64,000 nucleotides of DNA from Opitutaceae bacterium (GTDB lineage: Bacteria > Verrucomicrobiota > Verrucomicrobiia > Opitutales > Opitutaceae), in assembly GCA_016795565.1 (NCBI GenBank), contig JAEUGW010000054.1, forward strand, positions 81,017-145,016, written 5' to 3'. Below are positions 1-8,484 of this stretch, in pieces (position 1 is the first letter of the stretch; the number at the start of each line of letters is the position of its first letter). The notes under the pieces are model-generated. The model did no database searches, was not told the origin of the DNA, and saw only the letters and a list, made by a program, of their open reading frames with translations. The position numbers and the translations under genes were made by a program.

Positions 1-378
1 GATCACCCCGCCCAGGCCGAAAATGGCGGTGATGGCATTGGCACCGAGCACGGCCACGGTGCCGACGATGAGAATGTTGCCCCCGACGAGCATCAGCCAG
101 TAGTCGCGCTTGCGCCGGAATTTGACCTCCCGGATTTCAATTTCGTTCAAACCGCGTTGCTTTTCGACGGCGCGGTTGTGTTGGAGCGCGGTGTAAACGT
201 CATTGGGGTCGCCCGCCTTCGGACCGGTGGCGCCCTTGGGCGATTTCACCACCGGCCCGGCCATGATGGCCATCTCCTTGGCCGTGGGCGGCGCGTCCGC
301 CTTGCCCGTGGCGTTGTCGCGCTTGAATTCCCGTTCCTTGAAACCGTAGGTCTTGGGCGGCGGGTCGTCGGGCTCCAT
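1..378 (-). CDS. hypothetical membrane protein, C-terminus cut by the window edge
   Basis: I do not recognise this protein. About 126 residues are visible, beginning MEPDDPPPKTYGFKEREF, with a charged Pro/Lys-rich cytosolic-looking head and then a hydrophobic stretch (WLMLVGGNILIVGTVAVLG) that looks like one membrane helix before the window ends. The ATG at 378 is the only start in frame before the preceding stop region; it lies 35 bases downstream of the bshA stop, so it is probably the distal gene of the bsh operon. No function can be inferred. Confidence 0.6.
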   Translation of the reverse strand, partial: MEPDDPPPKTYGFKEREFKRDNATGKADAPPTAKEMAIMAGPVVKSPKGATGPKAGDPNDVYTALQHNRAVEKQRGLNEIEIREVKFRRKRDYWLMLVGGNILIVGTVAVLGANAITAIFGLGGVI

Positions 379-413
379 GGGGGAAGACTGGCTGGTCGGC
401 GGTGGCGGCTCGA

Positions 414-1547
414 CTAAATTCCACCCACCCGCCGGTAAAGCGCCTCGTAGCGCGGGACGATGGCGGCGGCGGAGAATTTTTCACGGGCGCGCTGCTGCGC
501 GGCACGGCCAAGCGCAGTGCGGCGGACGGGGTCACGCAGCAGCGTCTCGATGCCGTCCGCCAGGGCGGTGGTGTCGCCGAATGGCGCAAGCAGGCCGGTC
601 TCGCCGGAAACCGTGACCTCGGGAATGCCGCCGACGGCGAAGGCGGCGCTCGGGCAGCCGGCGCACATGAGCTCGAGGATGCTCAGGCAAAAGCTCTCCA
701 CCTCCGAGGTGAACAGGCCGAGGTCGGCCGCCGCGAGGTAGCACTCGATGTCGGTGACCTTCTCGCGCACGATGAGTCGGTCGGCCACGCCGAGGCGCTT
801 GGCCGCGGCGAGCAGCGGGGCCGGGTCGGCCCCGGCGAGCACGACGAGCCTGAAGGGCAGGCGCGGTTTCAGCTTCGCCACGGTGTCGAGCAGCAGGTCG
901 GTGCGCTTGAGCGGGCGCAGGTTCGAGAGGTGCAGCAGCATCGCCTCGCCGTCGGCGAGGCCGAGTTCGCGGCGGATCTCATCGCGGCAGCGGGCCGTCG
1001 CGTGCGGCTCGAAGAAATTGGGGATGACCTCGATGGGCCTTTGCACGCCGAGCAGGCGGACGGTTTCGCCGCGCATGAACTCGGAGACGGTGGTGATGGC
1101 GTCGGAATGCTCGAGGGCGTGCCGGATGGCCGGGCCGTAGCCGGGGTCGCGGCCGAGCAGGGTCGTGTCGGTGCCGTGCAGGGTGGTGATGATGCGCAGG
1201 CGGCGCTCCTCGCGCAGCATGGCGCGGGCAAGGATGGCGGCCGTGGCGTGCGGCACGGCGTAGTGGACGTGCAGGACGTCGAGCCCGTGCCCGCGGCTGA
1301 CCTCGGCCATCTTCACCGAGAGCGGCAGAGTGTAGTCGGGATACTTGAACAGGTCGTAGCTGTTGACCGCGACCGGGTGGAAGAACACGCGCGGGCCGAC
1401 GGGCAGGCGGAACGGCGCCTCGTAGCTGATGAAGTGGATCTCGTGGCCGCGCTTGGCGAGTTCCTCGCCGAGTTCCGAGGCGAGGATGCCGCTGCCGCCG
1501 ACGGAGGGGTAGCAGGTGATGCCGATCTTGAGCGGACGGTCAGGCAT
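414..1547 (-). CDS. bshA: N-acetyl-alpha-D-glucosaminyl L-malate synthase BshA
   Basis: A GT4 glycosyltransferase of 377 residues that joins GlcNAc from UDP-GlcNAc to L-malate, the first step of bacillithiol synthesis. The N-terminus carries the BshA signature KIGITCYPSVGGSGI followed by ELGEELAKRGHEIHFI; LHVHYAVPHA and TTLHGTDTTLLG follow, and a late E-x7-E type region (ESFCLSILELMCAGCP) binds the nucleotide sugar. Length equals that of characterised BshA enzymes. It is the third bsh gene of a minus-strand run, about 100 bases after bshB1. The motif match is strong enough to separate it from general GT4 enzymes. Confidence 0.95.
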   Translation of the reverse strand: MPDRPLKIGITCYPSVGGSGILASELGEELAKRGHEIHFISYEAPFRLPVGPRVFFHPVAVNSYDLFKYPDYTLPLSVKMAEVSRGHGLDVLHVHYAVPHATAAILARAMLREERRLRIITTLHGTDTTLLGRDPGYGPAIRHALEHSDAITTVSEFMRGETVRLLGVQRPIEVIPNFFEPHATARCRDEIRRELGLADGEAMLLHLSNLRPLKRTDLLLDTVAKLKPRLPFRLVVLAGADPAPLLAAAKRLGVADRLIVREKVTDIECYLAAADLGLFTSEVESFCLSILELMCAGCPSAAFAVGGIPEVTVSGETGLLAPFGDTTALADGIETLLRDPVRRTALGRAAQQRAREKFSAAAIVPRYEALYRRVGGI

Positions 1548-1648
1548 TTTGGAAATCTATTTCAACGCGGAGCTCGCGGAGAACACGGAGGAAATGGCTG
1601 GGGCCCCCTTCGCGTCCTCCGCGTTCCAGTTTTTTGATGAATTCACAT

Positions 1649-2377
1649 TCAGAACCTGCGGGCACCGCGGCCAAGCGCGGCGAGTGAATCGAAGACCAGC
1701 GGGTCGTTCGGCCAGAGAGCCTGCGCATGGGCCACGCCGGCGTCGAGGCCGAGCACGCGGGCCCGGGCCAGCTGCAGCTCCACGTAGTTGCGCGTCTTCA
1801 TTTGCGAGGCGTGCGCCTCCATGGCCTTGGTCCAGGTGGCGACGATCCCCGGCGCGGAGATATCGATGAGGATCGGCGCTGCGGGCGGCTGGCTGCCGGG
1901 GCTGAGCGCGTAGAAAAGCAACTGGCCGACGGCGTGCGGCGCGTGGCGCTTGAGTGCCCGCAGGCCGCCGTAGCGGGCGAGGCGGGTGGCATCGCGCACG
2001 AGCGTGCCCAGCCGCCAGTGGTCCGGGTGCTGGTTGGGCTCGGTCGTCGGCGCGAGCACGATGCCCGGCCGGAGCCGGCGGATGATGGCGGCGAGTTTCA
2101 GGGCATGGGCGGACTTGAGTTCGAGGCGGGCATCGCCGTCGAGGGCGAGGAACTCGACGGTGGTGCCGAGGATCCTCGCGGCGGCCCTGGCCTCGCGGGT
2201 GCGGATGGCCGGCGTGCCATTCGTGCCGGCCTCGCCGCGCGAGCAGACGACAAAATGGATGCGCCGGCCGGCGCGAGTCTCGCGGGCGATGATGCCGCCG
2301 GCCCCAAACTCGATGTCGTCGGGATGCGCCCCGAAGGCGAGAAGAGGCGGGAGGTTCAGGGCAACGGCTTTGGACAT
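1649..2377 (-). CDS. bshB1: bacillithiol biosynthesis deacetylase BshB1 (LmbE/PIG-L family)
   Basis: A 242-residue PIG-L/LmbE zinc deacetylase that removes the acetyl group from GlcNAc-malate to give GlcN-malate. The zinc motif AHPDD is near residue 19 (FGAHPDDIEFGAGG) and the distal histidine motif is NQHPDHW. The length and the immediate position between bshA and the BshC-like gene favour BshB1 over other LmbE proteins. A TTG codon two codons upstream is possible, but ATG at 2377 is preferred. A second, much larger LmbE protein encoded at 5275-7773 is secreted and unrelated in role. Confidence 0.92.
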   Translation of the reverse strand: MSKAVALNLPPLLAFGAHPDDIEFGAGGIIARETRAGRRIHFVVCSRGEAGTNGTPAIRTREARAAARILGTTVEFLALDGDARLELKSAHALKLAAIIRRLRPGIVLAPTTEPNQHPDHWRLGTLVRDATRLARYGGLRALKRHAPHAVGQLLFYALSPGSQPPAAPILIDISAPGIVATWTKAMEAHASQMKTRNYVELQLARARVLGLDAGVAHAQALWPNDPLVFDSLAALGRGARRF

Positions 2378-2397
2378 GAGCAAAAGGAGCGAGCGGG

Positions 2398-2420
2398 TTG
2401 GTAGTTTAATAGACTACCAA
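2398..2420. repeat. 8-bp perfect inverted repeat between two bsh genes
   Basis: TTGGTAGT, a 7-base loop, then ACTACCAA. It lies in the 56-base gap between the BshC-like stop and the bshB1 start, so it would form a small intercistronic hairpin in the operon mRNA. There is no T run, so it is not an obvious terminator; an operator or mRNA-processing role is possible. Confidence 0.5.
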
Positions 2421-2433
2421 GGGTCGGGGTGAC

Positions 2434-3204
2434 TCAGGCGTCGGTGTAGGCTTCGTCGGAGCGGTCGATGGGGTCGCGGGGGACAAAGGTGATCTCGGGG
2501 GCGTCGGCGGGGTTGAGGTAGGCTTGCTCGCCGGCGCCGCAGACATAGTGCGTGCAGTGAAGCACGGATTGCATCCAACGCAACCGGCTATCGCGGGTCG
2601 GGCTGACCTGTTCCTTGGTGAAGGCCACGGGGGGCAGGTCGAGGTAGCGGTCGCCGCCCTCGTGGAGCTTGAGGGCACCGTTGATGGACCGGGCGCGGAC
2701 GATCTCGCCCTCGTGCGGCACGTCCACGAAGAAGTCGGTGATGGCGCACGCGGCGCGGCGCACGGCGGGGTCGCCGGAGCGGACAACGCGGATGCCGTCG
2801 AGCAGGCCCAGGGCGCGATACATCTCCAGGCAGAAGTCGGCGGCGTTGGCGGCGGCGATTTGCTTGAACAGCGCGACATGGCGGGGCTCGACGAAGTTGG
2901 GGAGCTGGCGGGCGGTGTTGGCCTGCCAGTCGGCAGGGAGGCGCTTGAGGAAGAGCGGGGAGAACTTCCGCTGGAGCTTGCTGACGAAGCTGAAGTTGAA
3001 GACCTGCGGCTCGCCGGTCTGACGGTGACGCAGGATGGTCTGGGTCTCGCGGGCGTCGTGGTCGCTGTCGTGGAGGAAGAACACGATCTCGCCGCCGATC
3101 TCCGCCTGGAGGCGGCGGGCGGTCACGAACTTGGCCTGAAGGAAGCGGCGCGGGAAGAATCCGCAGGGCTGCTGGCCGAAACAGATGACGGGGGCGGGGG
3201 ACAA
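2434..3204 (-). CDS. compact BshC-like putative bacillithiol cysteine ligase
   Basis: A 256-residue protein directly upstream of bshB1 and bshA. It looks like a shortened BshC, the enzyme that adds cysteine to GlcN-malate. Blocks occur in the BshC order: GQQPCGFF (residues 10-17; BshC has GQQxGL), HDSDHDARE (45-53; BshC has EDHD), VVRSGDP (140-146; BshC has LLNSGDP), and SRLRWMQ...CGAGEQAY (206-229; BshC has RPLMQ...AGPGEINY). Family members are usually about 540 residues, so roughly half, including the C-terminal coiled coil, is absent. The start is TTG with no ATG nearby. The blocks are seen directly; homology and activity are inferred, with operon position as support. Confidence 0.72.
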   Translation of the reverse strand: MSPAPVICFGQQPCGFFPRRFLQAKFVTARRLQAEIGGEIVFFLHDSDHDARETQTILRHRQTGEPQVFNFSFVSKLQRKFSPLFLKRLPADWQANTARQLPNFVEPRHVALFKQIAAANAADFCLEMYRALGLLDGIRVVRSGDPAVRRAACAITDFFVDVPHEGEIVRARSINGALKLHEGGDRYLDLPPVAFTKEQVSPTRDSRLRWMQSVLHCTHYVCGAGEQAYLNPADAPEITFVPRDPIDRSDEAYTDA

Positions 3205-3247
3205 GGGAAAGTGAGAGTGAAAGGGAGGGGGATTATCCCCGCCGGCT

Positions 3248-3323
3248 TGTCATCGCGAGGCGCGCACCGAGCGCCGTGGCGATCCAGCTGGATTGCTTCG
3301 TCGCTACGCTCCTCGCAATGACG
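3248..3323. repeat. TGTCATCGCGAGG-type palindromic repeat, copy 1
   Basis: Begins TGTCATCGCGAGG and ends CCTCGCAATGACG, with the internal core GTGGCGATCCAGCTGGATTGC. It is a ~76-bp dispersed palindromic element of a type common in several bacterial phyla. It separates the symporter gene from the BshC-like gene. Another full copy is at 5167-5251 and a half copy at 17465-17500. Confidence 0.8.
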
Positions 3324-3336
3324 ATGCAAAACAAAC

Positions 3337-5037
3337 TCATGTGGTGGCGGGCGGGCGGGCGGGCGAGAGCGCCTGGAACAGCAGGGCGAAGCCGATGCAG
3401 GCGGCGCAGCCGATCGGGTTGAGCCAGAGGTAGGCGACGGTGTCCTTGCCGTAGAAGAACAGCCCGAGCAGGAGCAGCTGGGTGGCGAGGGCCGCCCAGA
3501 AGACCGCCGTGCCGCCGACTTTTTTGAAGAAGAAGGCGACGAGAAAGACGCCGAGCAGCGGCGGGTAGAAGACGGACGCGATGATGTTCAGCGCCTCGAT
3601 GAGGTTCTCGGCGAAGCTCACATAGAGCGCGAAGCCGACGGCGAAGAGACCCCAGAACGCGGTGAACCATTTTGCGTTGCGGACATTGCGCGCCTCGTCG
3701 TGCGCCGCCAGCGGGCGGAAGGCGCGCCACAGGTCAATGGTGCTGGTGGTGCCGAGGGCGTTGAGCTCGCCGGCCTTCGAGGACAGGGCCGAGGCGAACA
3801 TCACGGCCACGAGCAGGCCCACGACGCCGTGCGGGAGCTGCGTGAGGATGAAGGTGATGAAGACGTAGTCGGAATCGCGGGTCTTCTTCGCCTCGGGGGC
3901 GGCGGCATAGAGCGTGTCGCGCGCCTGCTTGCGCAGGGTGTCGGAGGCCTTTTGCGCGGCCGCAAGCTCGGTGCGGGCGGCGGCCTCGGCGGTGATATCG
4001 CCGCCGGACTGGGCGGCGACCCAGGCGCGGATCTTCTCCTGCTTGGCAGCGTGGAGAACGGCGTGCTGTTCCTCCAGGGCGCGGAACTCCGCGCCGGCCG
4101 GGCCCTGCACCTGCCGCTGCCACGCGGACTGGTTGAACACCAGCGGGGTGTCCGGTTGGAACTGGTAGAAGACGAAAAGCAGTGCGCCGAGCATCACGAT
4201 GAAGAATTGCATCGGGATCTTGAAGAGGGCGTTGAACATCAGGCCCAGGCGCCCTTCGCGGAGGGCGGCGCCGCCGATGTAGCGCTGCACCTGCGACTGG
4301 TCGGTGCCGAAATAGGAGAGCGAGAGGAAGAAGCCGCCCAGCAGCCCGCTCCAGAAGGTGTAGCGCAGCTGCGGGTCGGGCGTGAAGTCCACGGCGTGCA
4401 GCTTGCCCATGGCGCCGGCGATGTGCGTGGCATTGGCGGGCAGTTTCAGCAGCAGGATGACGAAGGCCGTGAGCATGCCGGCCCAGATGACGGCCATCTG
4501 CCATTTCTGCGTGAGGTTCACCGCCGCGCTGCCGCCGGTGACGGTGTAAACGATGGCCACGAGGCCGGTGAAGATGATGGTCAGGTCGAGCCGCCAGCCG
4601 AAGGCCGTCGAGAGGATGATGGCCGGCGCGTAGATCGTGACGCCGGCCTGGATGCCGCGCTGGAGCAGGAAGAGGCCCGCGCCGAGCAGCCGCGTCTTCG
4701 TGTCGAAACGCTGCCCGAGGTATTCGTAGGCGGTGTAAACGCCGAGCTTGCGGTAGATGGGCAGGAAGACGGCGCACACCAAAATCAGCGCGAGCGGCAG
4801 GCCAAAATAATTCTGGATGAAGGCGATGCCGTTCTCGTAGGCCTGGCCGGGCAGCGAGAGGTAGGTGATGGTGCTCGCCTGGGTGGCCATGACCGAGAGG
4901 CCGATGGTGCCCCATTTGGTCGAGTGGTTGCCCTTCAGGTAGGTGTTGAGGTTGTCGGTGTGGCGCGTGCGCCACGTGCCGTAGGCGGCGATGCCGATGA
5001 TCGTCCCGAGGAGCACGATCCAGTCGAGGGCGTTCAT
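3337..5037 (-). CDS. sodium:solute symporter family protein
   Basis: A 566-residue SSS-family transporter with about 13 hydrophobic segments. The opening MNALDWIVLLGTIIGIAAYG and the segment NTYLKGNHSTKWGTIGLSVMATQAS (broken over the first helices) are typical of the family, as is SYFGTDQSQVQRY in the middle. Between about residues 310 and 375 there is a long hydrophilic Ala/Glu/Lys-rich loop (around QEKIRAWVAAQSGGD). The substrate cannot be told from sequence; sugar, sialic-acid-like and amino-acid substrates occur in this clade. Its ATG overlaps the stop of a 45-codon membrane-protein gene, so the two are translationally coupled. Confidence 0.88.
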   Translation of the reverse strand: MNALDWIVLLGTIIGIAAYGTWRTRHTDNLNTYLKGNHSTKWGTIGLSVMATQASTITYLSLPGQAYENGIAFIQNYFGLPLALILVCAVFLPIYRKLGVYTAYEYLGQRFDTKTRLLGAGLFLLQRGIQAGVTIYAPAIILSTAFGWRLDLTIIFTGLVAIVYTVTGGSAAVNLTQKWQMAVIWAGMLTAFVILLLKLPANATHIAGAMGKLHAVDFTPDPQLRYTFWSGLLGGFFLSLSYFGTDQSQVQRYIGGAALREGRLGLMFNALFKIPMQFFIVMLGALLFVFYQFQPDTPLVFNQSAWQRQVQGPAGAEFRALEEQHAVLHAAKQEKIRAWVAAQSGGDITAEAAARTELAAAQKASDTLRKQARDTLYAAAPEAKKTRDSDYVFITFILTQLPHGVVGLLVAVMFASALSSKAGELNALGTTSTIDLWRAFRPLAAHDEARNVRNAKWFTAFWGLFAVGFALYVSFAENLIEALNIIASVFYPPLLGVFLVAFFFKKVGGTAVFWAALATQLLLLGLFFYGKDTVAYLWLNPIGCAACIGFALLFQALSPARPPATT

Positions 5038-5171
5038 GCGTAGAGACGCGCGAACAGCGTCAGCGCGAGGACCACCAGGAGAAAACAGCCGAAGACAAAC
5101 AGATAGACGCCGCGCCAGGTGCGGAAGCCGGGCACGCCGGGGGAATCGTCGTTATTTTCTTTTTTTGTCAT
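5034..5171 (-). CDS. 45-residue single-helix membrane protein coupled to the symporter
   Basis: ATG at 5171 opens 45 codons: a polar head (MTKKENNDDSPG), then RTWRGVYLFVFGCFLL and a hydrophobic helix ending LFARLYA. Its TGA overlaps the ATG of the symporter in an ATGA arrangement, a hallmark of coupled translation. It is probably a small accessory subunit of the SSS transporter, analogous in layout to other small membrane partners of SSS permeases; this role is inferred. The start codon lies inside the edge of a dispersed palindromic repeat. Confidence 0.75.
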   Translation of the reverse strand: MTKKENNDDSPGVPGFRTWRGVYLFVFGCFLLVVLALTLFARLYA

Positions 5172-5251
5172 CGCGAGGACGGCGCAGCCGGCCGTGGCGA
5201 TCCAGCTGCCCGACGCATGGATTGCTTCGTCGCTGCACTTCTCGCAATGAC
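5167..5251. repeat. TGTCATCGCGAGG-type palindromic repeat, copy 2
   Basis: Starts GTCATCGCGAGGACGGCGCA, ends CTCGCAATGACGG, and contains GTGGCGATCCAGCTG and GGATTGCTTCGTCGCTGC. It is the same family as 3248-3323. Its left edge carries the start codon of the 45-residue membrane protein gene. Confidence 0.8.
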
Positions 5252-5274
5252 GGAAAGAGAATCAGGACGGTTGT

Positions 5275-7773
5275 TCATTTTCCAAGGGAGACGAGATTCG
5301 CGAAGAGCCGGTAGGCACCGGGGACGCCGGCGGGCAACTGGCGGAAAAAGCCGAGGCCGGTGTAAACGTAGTGTCCCTTGCCGTGGCGCGCGACGAGGAG
5401 GCTGCTCCGCAGCGCGGCTTCGCCCGGGTCGCTCATGCCGAGGAGGGCGGCATAGTGCGCCTCGTCCCATTTGCTGGGGAAATACGCGCCGCGCTCCTGC
5501 ACCCAGCCGTCAAAGTCGGCGGCGCGGATCTGGTTCGGCGTGTTGAGCGCCGCGTGATCGGGCGCGAGCAGAGTGACGGGCGCGGTCTCGTCGGTGACGC
5601 GCAGCGCCGGGGCCGGGCCCTCGATGGAGAGGGCGTAGGGTCCGAGCGTCGTGGCGAGCAGGCCGTTGGGGCGGTTGTATTGCGCGATGACGGTGCCGCC
5701 CTGCTCGACCCAGGCGAGCAGGCCGGGGAAGGCGTCCTTCAGGTCGGTGCGCTCGTTGAAGGCGCGCACGCCGATGACGACGGCGTCGAGGCCCCGGAGT
5801 TTTTCGGGCGTGAGGTCGGCGCCGGTGAGGCGGTGGACGACATAACCCATCTGCTCGATGCACTCGGCGACGCTGTCGCCGGCACCCGGCAGGTAGCCGA
5901 CGGTGCGGCCCTTGGTGGCCAGCGGGAAGCTGGCGAGGCGGGCACGCGCCGGGGGCTGGAGCAACTGGACCGGGAGGTGGGCGTAGCGCAGTTCCTCGCG
6001 CTGGTTGGAATAGTCTTGGCCACCGACGGTGGCCACGGCGCGGAGGTGTCCGCTGCCGCCCGAGGAGGGAGAAGTGACAGTGAAAGTGAGAGTGGTTTTA
6101 TCTCCAGCGGCGGCGAGGCGGAAGTCCTGTGCGGCGGGGCTGACCTTCCAGCCGGCGGGCACATCGAGGCGGAGCACGCCTTGGCTGCCGGCGCGCGCGG
6201 CCGTGATCTCGATGGTCGCGGTCTTGGTTGCGCCGGGTTCGACCAGGTAGATCTCCGAGTTCAGCGCGAGCGAGACGGGCGGGATGACATCGAGATGCTG
6301 GCGGCCCGCGTCCGGGGTTTGCGGGACGGGTTCGTCGGGCAGGAGGAGGGTCTGGCCGCCGATGATGAAGGCGTGGGTCAGCGGCACGGCGGGCGGATTT
6401 ACCGGTCGGCCGATCAGGGTGGCATCATCCACCCGGGCGATGCCCGCCGCGCCGTCGGCGCGCAGCCAGTAGGGCTGCGTGAGCGGCGCGTTGGTGAGGA
6501 GCACGCCGTTCAGGTTGTCCTCGAGCGCCTGGCCGGCGACGAGCTCGCGGGCGAGCTCGACCGAGCCTTTCAAGGCCGGGCTGCGGGTGAATGCGTAGCG
6601 GACCGGAATGTTGCGAGCGGTGAGGCTGATCGCGTAACGAATCTGGACCGTCTCGCCGGGGACGATCTCGGCCCGGGACACGGTGGTTTCGACCTTGAGA
6701 CCGAGGCAGGAGAGGATGATGCGGTCGAGTTGGGCGAGCTTGTCGGTGACGAGCGGATCGGCCGGGAGGGCGGCGAGCTTGGGGCGGAGCGCGAGCAGGG
6801 CCGGCACGGAGGCGGCGGGATCGTCGGAGTTGAACTGCGCGATCGCGGTGGCGGCGAGTTCACCGATTTCCGCGCCGCCGGAATAACGCGCCCAGGTGGT
6901 GTCCACGCCATCCATCAGGTCGCTGGTCGCCGCGTCACCGGCCAGGAGCATGAAACTCTGCTCATTGGGGCCGGTGCGGGCGCGGCTGGCGGCGCCGGCG
7001 AGGCCTTGCGTCTGGTGCATGGAGCGGCTGCGGGCGGCGATGGTGCCGAATTCCTGGCCGCTGACGGGGTCCGTGCCGCCGATGTCCTGCTTGAAGACCG
7101 GGCCGTTGAGCGGGCCCGGACCGGCGGAGCCGAAGCGGAAGGAATTCCAAAGCACGCGCTTCGGCTGCCAGACGGTCAGTCCCTGTGCGAGCTGTTCGGG
7201 ATAGGCTTTGGGGTCGCCGGCGAGCTTGAAAGCCTCGACGGCGAGGATGGCCGACGCCGTGTGGTGGCCATGTCCGCCGCTGCCGGGCGGGATGGGGAAG
7301 CGGGTGACGATGACATCGGGCCGGAACTGGCGGATGACGCGCACCACGTCGCCGAGCACGGCGTCGCGATCCCAGAACTTCAACGTCTCCTCGGGCGTCT
7401 TGGAGTAGCCGAAGTCAATGGCGCGGGTGAAGAACTGGCGGCCATGGTCGAGGTGGCGGGCGGCGAGGAGTTCCTGGGTGCGGAGGACGCCGAGTTTTTC
7501 ATCGAAGTCCTTGCCGAGCTCGTTCTGCCCGCCGTCGCCGCGGGTTAGCGAGAGGTAGGCGGCGCGGTAGCCGCGGCCGAGGGAGAGCCAGGTGATGAGT
7601 TCGGTGTTTTCGTCGTCGGGGTGCGCACCGATGTGCAGGACGGTGCCGGTGGTGGCGAGGCTGCGGAGCTCCTGCCGGATCTCGGCGGGAGCGAGGGGGG
7701 TGAAGGCGGCGGGGGCGGCGGTGGCGGCAGCAGCGAGCAGGAGAAGCGCGCGGGGCCAGAAGGTGAAAGCCAT
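5275..7773 (-). CDS. secreted PIG-L/LmbE-family protein with C-terminal beta and glutamine-amidotransferase-like regions
   Basis: An 832-residue protein starting at ATG 7773, chosen because a clear signal peptide follows (MAFTFWPRALLLLAAAATAA). The mature N-terminus has the LmbE zinc motif IGAHPDDENTEL, RGDGGQNELG and PGSGGHGHHTAS, so it is a zinc-dependent N-deacetylase type fold. The middle (about 400-600) contains Ig-like beta segments; the end (about 640-830) has GRTVGYLPGAGD and VIAQYNRPNG and looks like a ThuA/GATase-like domain. Its substrate is unknown; an extracellular or periplasmic amino sugar is plausible. It sits 11 bases after a DUF2911 gene. Confidence 0.82.
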   Translation of the reverse strand: MAFTFWPRALLLLAAAATAAPAAFTPLAPAEIRQELRSLATTGTVLHIGAHPDDENTELITWLSLGRGYRAAYLSLTRGDGGQNELGKDFDEKLGVLRTQELLAARHLDHGRQFFTRAIDFGYSKTPEETLKFWDRDAVLGDVVRVIRQFRPDVIVTRFPIPPGSGGHGHHTASAILAVEAFKLAGDPKAYPEQLAQGLTVWQPKRVLWNSFRFGSAGPGPLNGPVFKQDIGGTDPVSGQEFGTIAARSRSMHQTQGLAGAASRARTGPNEQSFMLLAGDAATSDLMDGVDTTWARYSGGAEIGELAATAIAQFNSDDPAASVPALLALRPKLAALPADPLVTDKLAQLDRIILSCLGLKVETTVSRAEIVPGETVQIRYAISLTARNIPVRYAFTRSPALKGSVELARELVAGQALEDNLNGVLLTNAPLTQPYWLRADGAAGIARVDDATLIGRPVNPPAVPLTHAFIIGGQTLLLPDEPVPQTPDAGRQHLDVIPPVSLALNSEIYLVEPGATKTATIEITAARAGSQGVLRLDVPAGWKVSPAAQDFRLAAAGDKTTLTFTVTSPSSGGSGHLRAVATVGGQDYSNQREELRYAHLPVQLLQPPARARLASFPLATKGRTVGYLPGAGDSVAECIEQMGYVVHRLTGADLTPEKLRGLDAVVIGVRAFNERTDLKDAFPGLLAWVEQGGTVIAQYNRPNGLLATTLGPYALSIEGPAPALRVTDETAPVTLLAPDHAALNTPNQIRAADFDGWVQERGAYFPSKWDEAHYAALLGMSDPGEAALRSSLLVARHGKGHYVYTGLGFFRQLPAGVPGAYRLFANLVSLGK

Positions 7774-7784
7774 GGGTGGGCGCG

Positions 7785-8381
7785 TTATTTTTTGACGGTG
7801 AAGGGCACGGGGTATTGCGTGGTTTCCCACTTCAGGCGGAGGGTGCCGCCGCCGGCCGGGTTGCGCTCGAGGGCCATGGTGAACTGGTCGAGCTGGGGCT
7901 CGAGGGGTTCCTTGGTGAGCGGGACTCTCGCGAATTCCTGGGTGGCGTCGTAGGGATCGGCGCCCCACTGGCCGAGCCGCTTGTTGATGAGGAGCTGGGC
8001 GGAGCCGTCCTCGGCGAGCAGGGTGTAGAGGGTGTAGGCGCCGGCGGGCAGGTGCGTGCCGGCGAGATCGAGGGGGAGCTGGGTGATGAAGAGCGTGGCC
8101 TCGTCGGCGCCGGTGCGCCAGGGCTTGCCGGCCGGGATGAGCGCGCCCCAGACCTTGCGGAGCTCGCCGGTCTTGGGATTTTTGGAGTAGGGGCGGCCGT
8201 AAACGACGGTGATGCGGCCGGTGTCGATGCGCGCGCTGATGGTGTCGTGCGGGCTGGTGCGCTGGCGCGGCGCGGGGGCTTGCACGGAGGACGTGGCCGG
8301 GGGCGGCGTGGGTTGCGCACTGATCGTGGCGGTGCCCGCGAGGGCGGCGAGCAGGGTGCAGGCAAGGGGGACGAGCTTCAT
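7785..8381 (-). CDS. DUF2911 secreted protein
   Basis: A 198-residue protein with a signal peptide (MKLVPLACTLLAALAGTATISA) and a Pro/Thr/Ala-rich linker, then the DUF2911 pattern: VVYGRPYSKNP, VWGALIPAGKPWRTGADEAT and LPAGAYTLYTLL. Function of the domain is unknown. It is followed after 11 bases by the LmbE-type gene and preceded about 100 bases upstream by another DUF2911 gene, so the three probably form one operon for an extracytoplasmic process. Confidence 0.85.
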   Translation of the reverse strand: MKLVPLACTLLAALAGTATISAQPTPPPATSSVQAPAPRQRTSPHDTISARIDTGRITVVYGRPYSKNPKTGELRKVWGALIPAGKPWRTGADEATLFITQLPLDLAGTHLPAGAYTLYTLLAEDGSAQLLINKRLGQWGADPYDATQEFARVPLTKEPLEPQLDQFTMALERNPAGGGTLRLKWETTQYPVPFTVKK

Positions 8382-8484
8382 GGGGTCTCGGGATTTGGGG
8401 CCGGATGAACGAGGGGTGAAAGGCGCGCGGGGCGCCGTCGGTGAGACGGCGTCCCGGCGGCGAGGTTTCGGAAGAGCCGGCGGC

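Noticed and set aside
2397..2421. terminator between the BshC-like gene and bshB1
   Set aside because: The hairpin is short and has no T run; the genes are probably co-transcribed.
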